Below are positions 1 to 12,400 of a DNA stretch of 64,000 nucleotides, piece by piece. Position 1 is the stretch's first letter, and each line of letters starts with the position of its first letter. Both the position numbers and the translations under genes were made by a program. Where the stretch lies: the NCBI GenBank assembly GCA_947561715.1, contig OX387201.1, positions 5,040,001-5,104,000 on the forward strand. The letters are read 5' to 3'. This stretch comes from Ascidia mentula (lineage: Eukaryota > Chordata > Ascidiacea > Phlebobranchia > Ascidiidae). The notes below the pieces were generated by a model. The model saw nothing but the letters and a program-made list of their open reading frames with translations. It did no database searches and was not told where the DNA came from.

Positions 1-3000
1 GTGGGAGCAAAAAATCGGAGCCTGCTACAGTCTTGATCACGATCAAACCACATTGTGTTGCTAAATGGACAGGTGTGGATTTTAACATAGAATTATTATT
101 TAAGATGTGATTTCATAAATGTTGGTCCTGACATCTACTGTGTTGTGGGGTAAGTAAAAATATTGATTGATTGGTGATGGTTTCTTATGAAGCTGTACAG
201 CCGTTCTTTTATTTTGACAGGTCCCAAATCAATATCATTATTGGCCTGACATATTTTGTGCATGTACCAAAGGTCACTAGTTTTCCTTCAGGGGTTTCTG
301 CTCTCATTTTACTTCTCAATTTTCTAATAAATATTTCAGGTCCTGCTTGTGCTGTAAGATGTGCATAATTCATGTGGTTAATTAATTGCCTTTTGACATC
401 CGATTACCCTTTGACTGATAGATGTAACAAAGTGTGGGTCTTCCAGAAGCAAATCCCTGTAATGCACATTTTTAACTATAACATCCTTGCAGCAACATGT
501 TTTCGTTGCATTTAAGCATTTAATAACAGTTCATTCTAATAGAATGTGACAACATTATAGCATGAAATGTCAATGTACTTATTGTCACAGCTATTTTTAA
601 TGAAGAAATTTAACACCAAACTAACATAATGAACAGAAAATGTCACAATCTGCATCCCTGCACAAACTTTTGTTCCATTGTGGCATGAATTTTTTATGTG
701 GATCATATACACCTCTCACCACTACCTTTCCAGATGTTCTCTGGGGGAATTAAAATATAAAAAAAATCCTGGTTTTCTTTAAAAACTAATATTATGCAAT
801 CTGTTAATTCCTTGATTACGGAGTAAATTGATTTTAAAACTTTGTTTAATGCAAATCTGATTTTATTTGTAAGGTTTCGAAAGTCGTGTGGAGTTCATTT
901 CAACACTTTCAAAGTCCGTGCCCATTGTTGAAAATCCACAAATACTAACCTGCATTCCAAACAACTCAATACAACAAATTGACATGGCAGTTTCCCTCGA
1001 TGTCAGTGATGTCCTTGCCCTTACTGGGTGTGATCGGGACACATATTCCACCGCAGACAGCAGAAGAAAGTGCTGTAAGTTTTTGGACAACCAAATATTT
1101 TACTGTCTATTTGGAAAATTGTTTTGTTGTCCTAAGTTTTGATGTAACAAAAAACTTTATTTTATGTTTCCTCCAACAAAACCTACATCAGTTAACATGT
1201 AAACTGTATTACTTGTGACAATATGCATGCCTTTTTTGTACTTGCAGCCAGAGAAGATAAGCAATTGCTTGAACTGCTGCCATCTTATGTTGAATATGAC
1301 AACCTCATTAGCCAATACTCTGCTGATACCAACCACCTCAATAGCTTACCAATTTTAAAGGTAAGTGAACATAATTTTTTTTATGATTTGTATTGGGTTG
1401 CATATTCAGGTAAATTATTATTGGACATGTTGTTTTTTCAAGGCTTTTGTTTTACTGTCAAATTGGTTTCCTGTATTGTATGGGCATAAATTTTGCATTA
1501 AAGCAATACAGTCTATTGGTATGCCCCTGGGAGGCCTGCTCATACATGGCAAGCAGAGTTCATTTTCTGATCCTGATGTTTCAAGGGTGTTGCCATTAAC
1601 CTAGTTATGTGTTTAACAATTAGCCACAAATCTTGTGTCAAAAAATATTATGGTATAAATAAAATTCACACAAACATGTTATTTCAAAAACTGAGCTTGT
1701 GTCGCTTATACATATATCAGTGGTACTGTTTTGCCCTTCTTATGACAGAAAGGCAAAACATAGAAAAGGTCAACTTGGGCTCATCAGTTCAGCCTTCTGC
1801 CACGGATAAATGGAACCCTATATCCGTCCTTGACGTATTTTCTCGTGCTTACGTCACTCGCCACCACGATTGAACTGTTTTTGCCTACCTGTGCATTGAG
1901 CCACCCAAGACCACCACCACGGTGCTGGCGTCGCGTTTCTGTCCCAAAAACGTCTTCGGATGTCGATCGTCGGTCTGTAAACTTGTGGTTTTAAACAACG
2001 TTTGGTGGATGCCGACCCGTAACTCCAAACCATGTTTTCGCCAATTTCGGCGTGTCTGACTTTGGAAAAGCTTGGTGCGTGGTTCTAAACGTCCCAGAAA
2101 AAGAATGATTTTACAAAAAAATATCGCAACCTTTTAATTGTGAGAAGGGAGCCACGCCAAAATTCCTGACAAAACTAAATGAAAACAATGCAAACCATTG
2201 CGTAGAGCTTGACCCAAATCCCTGCATCAAAAAGTTGTTTTTGTAGCATACGCCAGCTTCGGGATACTTGAAACTTTGGCAATCAATCCTTCAGAGCGTT
2301 AACGATCCCTTAGGCCTTACCTTCTATCAACAAGCCTTCATGTGAAACGCTTCAATCACAGAGGGTGGTCGCCCACAACGGCGGCAGAGTCTACGAATTC
2401 AACGGCTTCGATCAAGCCCTGGACGTTCTCGAAAACGGGGTTTCCTCTGCCCTTGGCGCGCTGGAGCTGACGTCAACTTTCGCCGTGTCTTTCCGGATGT
2501 TCCTTGACGTCAACCGAGACACCGACGAAAAGCAAGTGATTCTGAGCAAGGCTGACAGCCGGGGTAAGCACGCCGAGTGAATTAAGCTAACGACAGATGT
2601 CATATGATTGTGAATACGCTCGATTTGCAGTGTAGACGTATCCGTTCCCACCTATTTCTAAACTCCACTCATGTCAATACTTAATATTAGCTAAATGTCG
2701 CGAGACCTAACCCATTTAAAGTCAAGCTAGTTAAGGATTGATGGCAAGCTTGCGGTTGGGCGCCGAGTTTTATGTGTTTCACAAACATTATCTCGTCTTT
2801 CTATTGGTTTCTGGACGTTAATGTATATGACCAGCTGCACTGATGAGACCTCATAGGTCGAAACACTGGCCATCTGTATACAGCTTACACAATTAACAGT
2901 TTATGTATATAATGACGACATTTTTTAGGATTAAATCGACAACATCTGTCGGTGTACGTACGTCACTGTCACGTGATGCTGCTGTTACGCAACGAGAATG

Positions 3001-6000
3001 GACGGAAGGGAGAACTTTCACCTGCTGAATGGCACTGGAAACTGTCCAAAAACGAGGTGTTTGTGAAATCCTGCATGTCTGTTTTAAACTTTCATATAGT
3101 ACGTTTATTTTCCAACGCCAGTTTCAAAATCGTTTTTTTCGGGAAAGCTGGTCTGTATTAGGATAAACAAAATGCATTGTGTGACAGACAGATTATAGAG
3201 ATTTTATGCTTACCGGTGAAAGTGGGCAAAAACGCCCGCAGAAGCTTAAACTCGAGGAAAGATACAATGGATTATTACGTCACACTTGTTTCAAATGCGT
3301 CTTAGTCTTATCGGGGCGGTGGCGTCTTACGACTGGTGCTCCTGCAACGCGATATTAATAATGAAAAAGCGTGGGCCGACAGCTTGCGCAGGTCTGCGAT
3401 CGATTTAAGCTCACCGCTTCGTCCTTGTACCGCCAAGCTGCACCTTCTTAACGCAGGAACACAGAGCTGCATAATTTATCGGACCTCGTAGACTCCGCAT
3501 TTGTATGGTTCATGTCGGCAGTAAAGCGTTCGTTGTGGCCTCCAATGTCGCACCGCGTGTACAAGGTGAAGTTTACTATCGCAGTTATATGCGTTTGTCC
3601 CTTCCCTCGACCCACTTGGTCGCATCTTTTAGTATGTATTACGTCATCGTCAAATACGTTGACAATTCTAAAGCTTCAAAATGTATGTTCTTAATTTTGT
3701 TGGGCCACAGCGCTATCGAAAGTGTGTTTAATATATATTCTCGTATATAGGATTGCGACAACCGGTGGTACCGAATCCTCATCAACATAGACTTTCCGAA
3801 CGTGACGTTATATTTGGACGGAGCACCAAAAGTTCCATTCCTAATTGCGGACGATTACCCATTGCATGCTTCTCCATACAGCGCTAAGTGGACCGTCGGC
3901 GCCGCTTGGGCAGGTAGGCCAAACCTGTCGTATCAATTTCCTGATACAATGAACAATAATTTCTCGTGCAATCTTCGAAAAAAAAACGTTTAATCCTTCA
4001 TCCTGCCTATATTATAGGATCGTTTCTATATGAACTTTCCCTAAAATTAAATAGATGCCAATAGAAAAAAATCACGTGTTTAACAACATTCGCAACCCTG
4101 TTTTTCCACTCACAATATATTCCGGTCATGGATTTTCCGAACTTTTGGGCAACAAATATTTCCCTGCAGGTCGGGATTCGAACTATGTTCAACATTTCGC
4201 CGGTAAACTGTCAGATCTGGTCGTCCACGTGGGTTTCGTGGAAGAACCCGAAGTATTGCAATGTGTTGATAGGTGCCGGGAGGGCTTGCATCTGTGGCCA
4301 CGAGAGGAACTTTCCAGTGATGCGGGAATAACGCAGGTGAGATTACAGGGTAACTGAACTCCCCCTACAGCGCAATATGTATGAATAGTAGACATACCAG
4401 ATTGGTGATCAAGGGTTTTTTAGAAAGGAAAACAACGTAAAACTATACGTTAAATTGAGTCGCAGTGTTACTTAAAGATCACGTGAAGATTTGTGTGTTA
4501 ATCTAATCGTAGTAAATTGCATTAAATTGGGAGCTTACAATAGTTTAAGTACTATTTAGCAGCTATGTTTGCTTTTCTTCCTCACTGCCATGCAATAATC
4601 ACAATGTTAAGCGGACTCGACCACATAATCCCCCCTCCCCCAACCATCTAGGAAATTGCCTTCGCTACCCACGCAGACTACTAATTACCAAATCAATGCT
4701 CAAAGCTCGTGTTTCTGTGACCGGGGAGGTTTTGCGGATTTCGAAACGATCAATTTACAATCACGATGAATTGCGATTGGCACTGGGGCCTCAAAGATGC
4801 TTCCATATTTTCCATTGAGTGACGTTTGAAAATGACAAGGGCTCCCATAGGCATTTTCCTCGAGATTAATCGAACGTCGCGATTCTGTTGTGATTGTGAC
4901 ATCACCGTAGCTTTTATGACGTGACAGAAGATTGGAATTGTTTTCGTGGGGAAGCTTTGTTCCTGGAAGCCGAGAATCCTTGAACTTTTCGAGACGGATT
5001 TCTTATTTTCAGTTCCGCCACTTAATTATTAAAAGCTTGGTTTGTATATCCGGGCGCTAGACGCTCATATTCGTCCCATGTTCAGTATTATCTGGTTTTT
5101 TGTTTTAGTGAAATACTTGTTCAGGCAATTGTCTATTTCATAAACCTGTTGTTGCTTTCACGCCTTCACGCATGAATTAGTAAATGTTCGAGGACAGTAC
5201 AAAGTTTTACCCACCCATGAACACAAACACTCTCTCTGAAAGTACAATTGAAAAGCGATTTCAGTTCGAAACAAAGTGGTGTTTTTATTCCCATCTACAA
5301 AAACGCCTTCGTGTGCCCTGGGGGCCAAATCAAATTACATCTCGGCCTTCCCAGAAGGTCTGAAAACCTCCTGTTCTCAGATAACTCCACCGCCAACCTT
5401 TCGCCTTAAAACGGCTACGTAATGCTGTCGACAACGGTTGACTGCACAAGCGTATTGGTAGAGAAAACTTGCGGCGAGATCGTTCGGCCCATGCGGATAA
5501 GAGCGGTTTCACAGTTCTTAGGCTTGTTTGTAAAACTGTATGAGCGCGGAAGTGTGTGACGGAACTTCAACAGTCAGGAGTCGAAAATTCACTTTCCGCC
5601 CGGTTTTTTGGTAAACGCTCTGTTGCGCAACATCAAAGGCAAACCCAATTTATGAACTATTTATGAATCCTGTTATGAGTCACAGACGCTTAGGGCTTGG
5701 TCACCCACACAGCATACCGGGTGGAAATTTGAGAACTGCTCTGTCGTGCAAATATACGTCTTATTTCTACTAATCTAAGCTTTTATGGCGCTCTGTTCAA
5801 CGTTTAAGGCATTTTAACTAATCATTATCAGCACGTAATCCTCATCAAATTAACAGATTGAAGCTGCATTAAATAGTAGAAAATGACCAAAAAAAGTGAA
5901 CACTTATTCCTTGATATCACTGCCTTATATTTTGCAGGACTTCGAACCTGAGTTTATTTTGCATCTATCCTCCAATGGAAGCGACACGACCCAAATTGCG

Positions 6001-7952
6001 TCCGCTCTGAGCAAAATTGTTTACTTCAACAACAGAAAATTTCCGGCCACCGGGAGACGCCGCATCAACGTTAAAACCACTCTAACGTGAGCTTATTTAC
6101 GAACATCAAAATTAAGATGAAGGATTTTCTGATAAAGGAAAACACATCAATCACACGAAATTTAAAGCATAAATTGTAGGGTACTTATTTAATCAAGCGG
6201 AACAGCTATATATTGATTCCAGTTGTTAACATGATTAACCTCCTTTTACAGATGCACGACCAACTCCACCAGGTGCCCGGTGTTCGATGACGTCAAAATG
6301 TACGTCATGGTGGTTTCCCCGCCCGACCCGAAAATAACTCTGACTGGCGGAGGCCACATTGCTCGCTCGGCAATCGACATTGCCACCAACAGCGCCAACG
6401 TGCGGTTGTTCGACGACATTTCGTGCTTGACGAAAGTGGACGAAGGTCGGTAGAATGACGTAACCATTTTTGGTAATGTAAATTGACTATCATTCGTATC
6501 TGGGCGACAGCCGACAGAACGAGCGACTTCGCCGAGGGCAGCGTGGATTCTTGCGTCATAAAGGAGCAATGTGACGTCGATGGGATGGCGGGAAGGTTTG
6601 CTGTCCACCCCAAACGACTCCTGGCGCAGCACGGTCTGAGCATGGAAACAAGACCGAACGGTGTTGTGCTTCGGGGTATTTACCGACTTTTTGCGCTGTA
6701 TATCACAAATATGAAAGCATTAATTTTTCAATGCCCTTCCAGGTATACAGAGCTTGGCCGTGTACGAAAAAGTTCTGCGTTCGGTCACTTACCACAACCC
6801 TAGTGCCGAAGATTTCGATGAGCGAATTTTCACTTTGACCTGCTCCGAACTAAATGGGCGTTTCCATAGCAATGAATACGAACTGGTGGTAAGCAGTACA
6901 CCCACAGGCTCCCTCCTAAAATTTAAAATTAAATCTAAAGAATTAGTGAAATTGCCATGTAACATTCCGAGAATCTGGTCGAAATTAAAGGACTTTTTTG
7001 CGCAGATGACGATTCTTAGACCTGGAGTTTCTATAGCAACAGCGAAGGTGTCGGAAGTGGTCGAGGAGACGGTGGAACCACCACAGGCGGACGCACCTTA
7101 CCCAGCCGCGTTGGTGGCTTCTTCTTACTTCGGTTCTGTCGATCTTAAGCAGATGCCTGAGAATGGTTTTAAGAAACTCACCGCGGATCACAGTTTCGGT
7201 TTGTTGCTTGTGTTGTATCTACGACTCTGAAGCGAGCAAAGTTATCACGCGTCCATGCCAAGCGCAAAAACTTTTCGCCAGAAATAAAGGTAGTAGGTTC
7301 CGAGGGGCGTTGTTTTGGGTCAGGAGTTCAACCCTCCTCAATCGAGTAACTATGGCCACATTCATGCTTAACTAAATGCAATATCACGTGTTCTCTTGGT
7401 CGCTATTAATGCCATAGTACTCCGTATATAATTAGCCTGATTTGTTTCGGTTTCTAACCTTTCTTCTCCGCTACACTCAGGTCGTTCTTTTGACATCGCA
7501 ACGCCGGCGATCGTGATCGGTTTGTGTATCGGCCTTATGGCGCTCCTGGTGGTCGCTGTTGCTGTGCACGCGCGGTCGAGAAGTGGCGCCGAAGAGGTGT
7601 CGTATTTCGACGAAGGCCACATGGAAGAAACAATCGAAAAAGTGATGAATGAGGAGGACCTGGACTGGGACGACTCGGCCATGACAATTACCGTCAACCC
7701 CTTGGAGGTTTATCGCCCTGCCATAATTTATTCGTCTTCCATCGTTGTCGTAACACCGATTTGTCATTGCAGGAAAACCACGTAGCGGACGCCGATGAAA
7801 GTGGCGACGAGTTTTCTGAAATTGAAGATGACGTAATGTTGGATCAATCGACGCGCAAGGGTGTGAAATGGGTGACGAAGTCTGATGACGTAGGCTGCTC
7901 GTTGCGCGAAGACGTTCGCCTCTGGGACGAAGATCCCAACAGCAAATACTGA
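1..7952 (+). CDS. CLSTN: Calsyntenin (alcadein), 3' part, 14 exons, 5' end outside window
   Basis: Type I membrane protein of the cadherin superfamily that links cargo vesicles to kinesin-1 light chain. Coding exons: 1-72 (frame from base 3), 874-1074, 1248-1360, 2362-2563, 2929-3056, 3751-3913, 4170-4336, 5938-6086, 6252-6445, 6511-6675, 6743-6888, 7006-7198, 7481-7707, 7773-7952; about 765 residues, all junctions in frame. Family hallmarks seen: KPHCVAKWTG and GCDRDTYS after the cadherin repeats, a LamG-like region (TLYLDGAP, CREGL), the CSELNGRFHSNEYE block, one transmembrane helix near 7500-7570, then an acidic tail. The tail carries the kinesin light chain-binding motif DLDWDDSAMTITVNP and ends LWDEDPNSKY, in the place of the second vertebrate WDDS motif. 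The cadherin domains and signal peptide must lie upstream. The donor at 7199 (gtttgt) is the weakest junction. Vertebrates have three paralogues; which one is closest is not decided here. Confidence 0.93.
2816..2897 (+). ncRNA. Hammerhead-ribozyme-like motif in calsyntenin intron
   Basis: The intron between exons 2362-2563 and 2929-3056 holds CTGATGA (2840-2846), a 5-bp stem with a 3-base loop (GACCT 2847-2851, AGGTC 2855-2859), then GAAAC (2860-2864). This is the conserved hammerhead core with stem II. AGCTG (2833-2837) can pair with CAGCT (2881-2885), CA (2838-2839) with TG (2875-2876), and GTTAAT (2817-2822) with ATTAAC (2892-2897). That gives an open stem I with internal loops, as in type I hammerheads. 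A cleavage site after ATC (2872-2874) fits. Stem III is poor: A2863-T2873 pairs but C2864-A2872 does not. Activity is therefore uncertain; the call is a core match, possibly a decayed copy. Confidence 0.5.
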
Positions 7953-9407
7953 CGTTTTTATTCGTTTGTGTGGTCGTCGAGTGTACATATCTTGGTTAAG
8001 TGTCGTGCACGTAAAGTGGGTGTCCTACATTTCTGACTTGCCATCCACGTAACCAGTAAAGTCAAGTCTAGTTTTGCGTGAAAACTTGCGCCGCGTTTTT
8101 TGTCGTTAGCATCCATTTCCGTGATTTCATAAGTGCAACTGAATGTTCCATCCTTAAAAACTGGAGTATGACTAAAAAAAAGGTGCTGCTGTACAATCAG
8201 TATACGTCTCTTCGCATGTATCATTTTACTACCCTTTTATAACAATCGATGCTGTCATTGGTGCATTTTTGCATTACCTGTGCGTAGTATTATATCCGTG
8301 ACCATGTAAGCTCGCTCACTGTGTACGCGTCAGTCCAACATTTGTCCAACTATTCCGAAATCTTTACAGACTTACCTATTTTCCATACCCTTACATCCGC
8401 ATGACTTTTGCTATGTTGCCAATCTTGTTAGCAGTATTTTTGTGTCACAACCAACCAGTCTTCAATACCCTCTTGAGCCCAATACTTCTTTCCTATGTTG
8501 CTGTGCTGACTTTTATTCTTTGCAGTATTTGTTATATATAGCAGTAGGCTCTCGCGGCCGTTTGTACAAAACAACGCATTGCAGTGTTAACCGTCGAACG
8601 ACTGTTTTTTCTTCAGGCTTACGAAGGGCCGTTCAGCTAAGTGCAGAGCTTGCTTTTTGTCAAGTTAAGATTTTAATTGAAAACTACATTCAGCGCACCT
8701 CAAACATTTTGGGAAAACACCAAAATTAGTTTTATGTAAACAAACAAATCTAAACAACATGCGACCACGTTCAACTTCGTGCCTTTACTCCGGATGTTTG
8801 CCAGCACAAAGAAGTACGGCAGGCCTACATACCTGCCTTAGTTTGGAGACAGGAATCGGTTTCAAATCGCACTGGCCGACAAAATTATCTAATTCCATCA
8901 TTCCCCTTATATTCATGAATCATGATCACCACAACAAGAAATTTTAATGCGCTTGCATTGAACAAACTTGCTGTTGCGAAAGTTTCAAGTAAATCAAAAA
9001 GAACTAGAAATCAAAAATTGCAAATTCAGTCATCGATTATTGCTCCGGAAAGTCAATTTTACGGTGCAATGTCCACAGAACTGGAATGTTGGGTGCCTGC
9101 GCCAATGGCAGCATGATTTCGAGTGGTCAGTTTGTAGATCAGTGTCAAAAGTTAAACAGGGGTCGGATCTCTCACAATAGACGGGGAATGTCGGGAATGT
9201 CATACAGCGGCAAATAAAGCAAATTTTGGTTGCAGAAAAACATCAATTTTCGATTGGAATTGGCATAAAAAATCACAGTGATCGCTGTTTCAGGGTTACA
9301 TCTTCTCTTCGATTGACAATCCACATCCCTCATCTAATTAAACTCCTCCATAAATCGACCTTCATCCAGCTTGGTCGTCAGTTATTCGCAAGCCTCGCGA
9401 CGTAACC
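7953..9407. other. Spacer between two convergent genes; no gene seen
   Basis: This 1.45-kb stretch should hold the 3' UTRs of calsyntenin (+) and of the unknown gene (-). An AATAAA lies near 9213 on the + strand, and TTTATT near 8510 could be a minus-strand signal. No ORF here shows family similarity or spliceable structure. Confidence 0.5.
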
Positions 9408-12400
9408 TTACAGCGCCGCGGCAACTTTTGTGAGCATTTGCGAGTAGTCTTGCGTCAGCTGAGGCAACGCGATCATCTCCTGGCGCGCCACCGAGTGGTT
9501 GGAAGTGCCCACGTCCATGGGCACATCGGTGCCGACCGACAAGTCATCGTCGTAGAAGTTCATTCGGCCACTGCCCGAAAGGCCCAGCAGGCCGAGCTCC
9601 TTAGCCCCGGAATCGCCCAAGGAATTGTTGTTTCCATTACTGTTAAACGACACTAGGGTTTCCAGCTCAGAAGCGAGGGACATTTTTGAAGTCGCCGAGT
9701 CGATGGCTGCGTAGGAGGCGCAAGAGGGCGCGCGAGAGTGCGAAGGACGGGCGAGGTTGCGACGGTCGATCTGCAGCTTGGGAAAGAGCTTCTCCGTGAC
9801 CGACTCCATGATGCAGGGATTGTCGTCGAGTTTCAGACGAGGGGATGGCATAACTCTAGCAGTCCGCTTTGGCCTGAAAACAGAACTTTTTTATCGTGGG
9901 CAAAACGATTTCGAATAAAAAAACGAAAACGCCCGGCACGTCAGGGTAAAAATTAAGAAGTGTGTGTACAAAGGTTTTTGGCTAACATACGTAATCCCTT
10001 GTGAACTGTTTCGTTTTGGGTGTTCTTTTGACATATTTATTCCTGGACTACAATGTTTATAACTAGCTATATAACGAAGGTTGTTTATTTAAACATATTT
10101 CAAAATATTGCCTCATAAACTTATGCACTGTAAACAGCAAAATCGTCTGTTACTGAGTTTATTGCAATTTATCAAAACTAACTGTATTTTTGTCATCAGA
10201 AATCAACACTGTGAATGTTTTGTGTAAAAATAGACCAATTCCGTAACGTGTAACACGCTAAAAACACGTTTTAAACCAGTAGCCTACGCTCTATCTCTGT
10301 TTTTATCATTGATCACACAAAAACCCATCGCCACCACGACGAACCTCTATATATTGTGCATATTTCGATTTGGAGAAGCGCGAACCGTGGACCAAATATT
10401 GATGGCGCAACCCCACGCGACCAAAAACTCCGCGAAGACAATCAATACACAACCTCAGAACACGCGCCAAGGAGTGTGGACAAGTCGAGACGGGACGCAG
10501 TTAATGTTTTACTGGCGTTGGTTTGTTTCTTCGCTACGGCGACAAACACAAGTGGCTACGTTTTAAATTTGGCGGGAAAGACAAAGTTGCGTAAAAGTAA
10601 GTTTTTGCACGTTTTGGTGATGAATTTTACTGTGTTGTGTAATGACCGCACATCGTTGGAAATGTTATTTCAAAACAGATCAGTGGAAAAGAGCCATCAT
10701 AAACATTGAGAGTTGCAGACAGGTGTGTTTACTGTAATGACTTACAAAACTCTCATCAGTGCAGCTGGTGATTGAGGCTTGCTTTTTAAACACATTTTTA
10801 CTTTAAGCTACCTTTCAGTCAATCGTAGGATACCCAACTGGGTGCCAAACAACAGAGACAACCATCGTGAAGTTTTTTTTAGATCTAAGTGTTTGTATTA
10901 CGTCATACAGTGCCCAATAAATAAATGCACGTCGACAAACAGAATTTGCCATAATATATCCACAAAAAGCGAGCAGTCACATAAACTAAACACAAAACAC
11001 CAACATCAACCCACCTTCCTCTGCGTACTCGAATCCCCGTGCTGCGATTTTGCGGCTCCACGGGTTCGAAAAGTCGCTGGAGGAGCTCTGGATCGTTATT
11101 GTGGATGACCGACTGTCCCTCCTCGTAGCCCGGCACTTGAGGGCGCACCATTTCGTCTTTAGGAGGTGTCACAGGGCGAATATCTGTCAGTCATACAATA
11201 AACAAGGATTATTTTTGTACACTGCAATCTTAGATTTGAGTTTTTTTGCTTTTTCTGTTATTGGCTTTGATTCAACAATCCCCTTTCCGCAAATCACTTT
11301 TTGTGGGGTTATTTCACTATTGTCAGATGCTGAAACAACGGTGTGGCGTAACAGTGTCAAATAAAATGTTTCAGTGAGCCGCCTGTAACATTTTTTATCA
11401 GACCTATTGCACATTATTCTTCGACGTAAAACCAATAGGAAGACTTAGGTTGGTTATCAGAATATTTTGTCGGCGCAACTGCATTGAACCTCACCTGTGA
11501 TGTCATTGATTGAACCCTGCTTGAAGAGGGGAGGCACTGGGGGCAAGACGTTGTAGGGTGACGGGTTAAGTTTGTTCGGCTCCTGCCAGAATGATAACGG
11601 CAAAGCACGAAGTCTCATAGGTAGAGGATCTGCACGAAAACACACGATTACTCATTTTACTGACCTTCCTCTATTGATGTATATGTATATGGTATTTAAC
11701 TTCTGCTCGCATTAGATTGATTACACCAAAAAAGATTGAGTAACAAATGGACACACCGATCATTGCAGGACGTCTATGTTATAAGGATGTTATGGTAATT
11801 CTGGTCGGTTATGATCATGTGGAAATACCTTTCAACACGGTTGCTCATTTTATTGGCTTTCCAATATTGATATATATGTATGGTATTTAACATCTGCTCG
11901 CATTCGATTGAATTACACCAAAAGAGCGTGGGGCAAAAAACGGATTACTCAAAGTTGCAGTCAGAAACATTAAAACGATTCTATTTGAACTCCAAAATAA
12001 TGTTTTTTACAGGTAATTTTGACTGCGACTCGTACAAAAGATACGGCTGTAAAAGCTGGTACGCAAGACCGGTCCAACCTTGCCCGGTCACGTGATTCCA
12101 AACGCAACAATAAAGACAGTGTCACAACAAGCTATACACACGGAACCCAACACTGCACCTCGGTAATAACACCCATTGTTCGCTTCCCCGTGACCACGAG
12201 TTCCAAACAGTCGCGTTCCTTTTAAAGGGTCGGGGTAGGGTGACGTCACTTTTTAAGGTGCGGCTCAGCCAAGATCGTTTGAGCGTGACTTAGCAGTAAA
12301 GTTTACTTTCTAATAAGATTGTATGGCCCGGGAACCCGCAACACTGTTTGTATTACGTTGATTTATTTGCTATGACATGCCTGTCAAATTAAAAAATATA

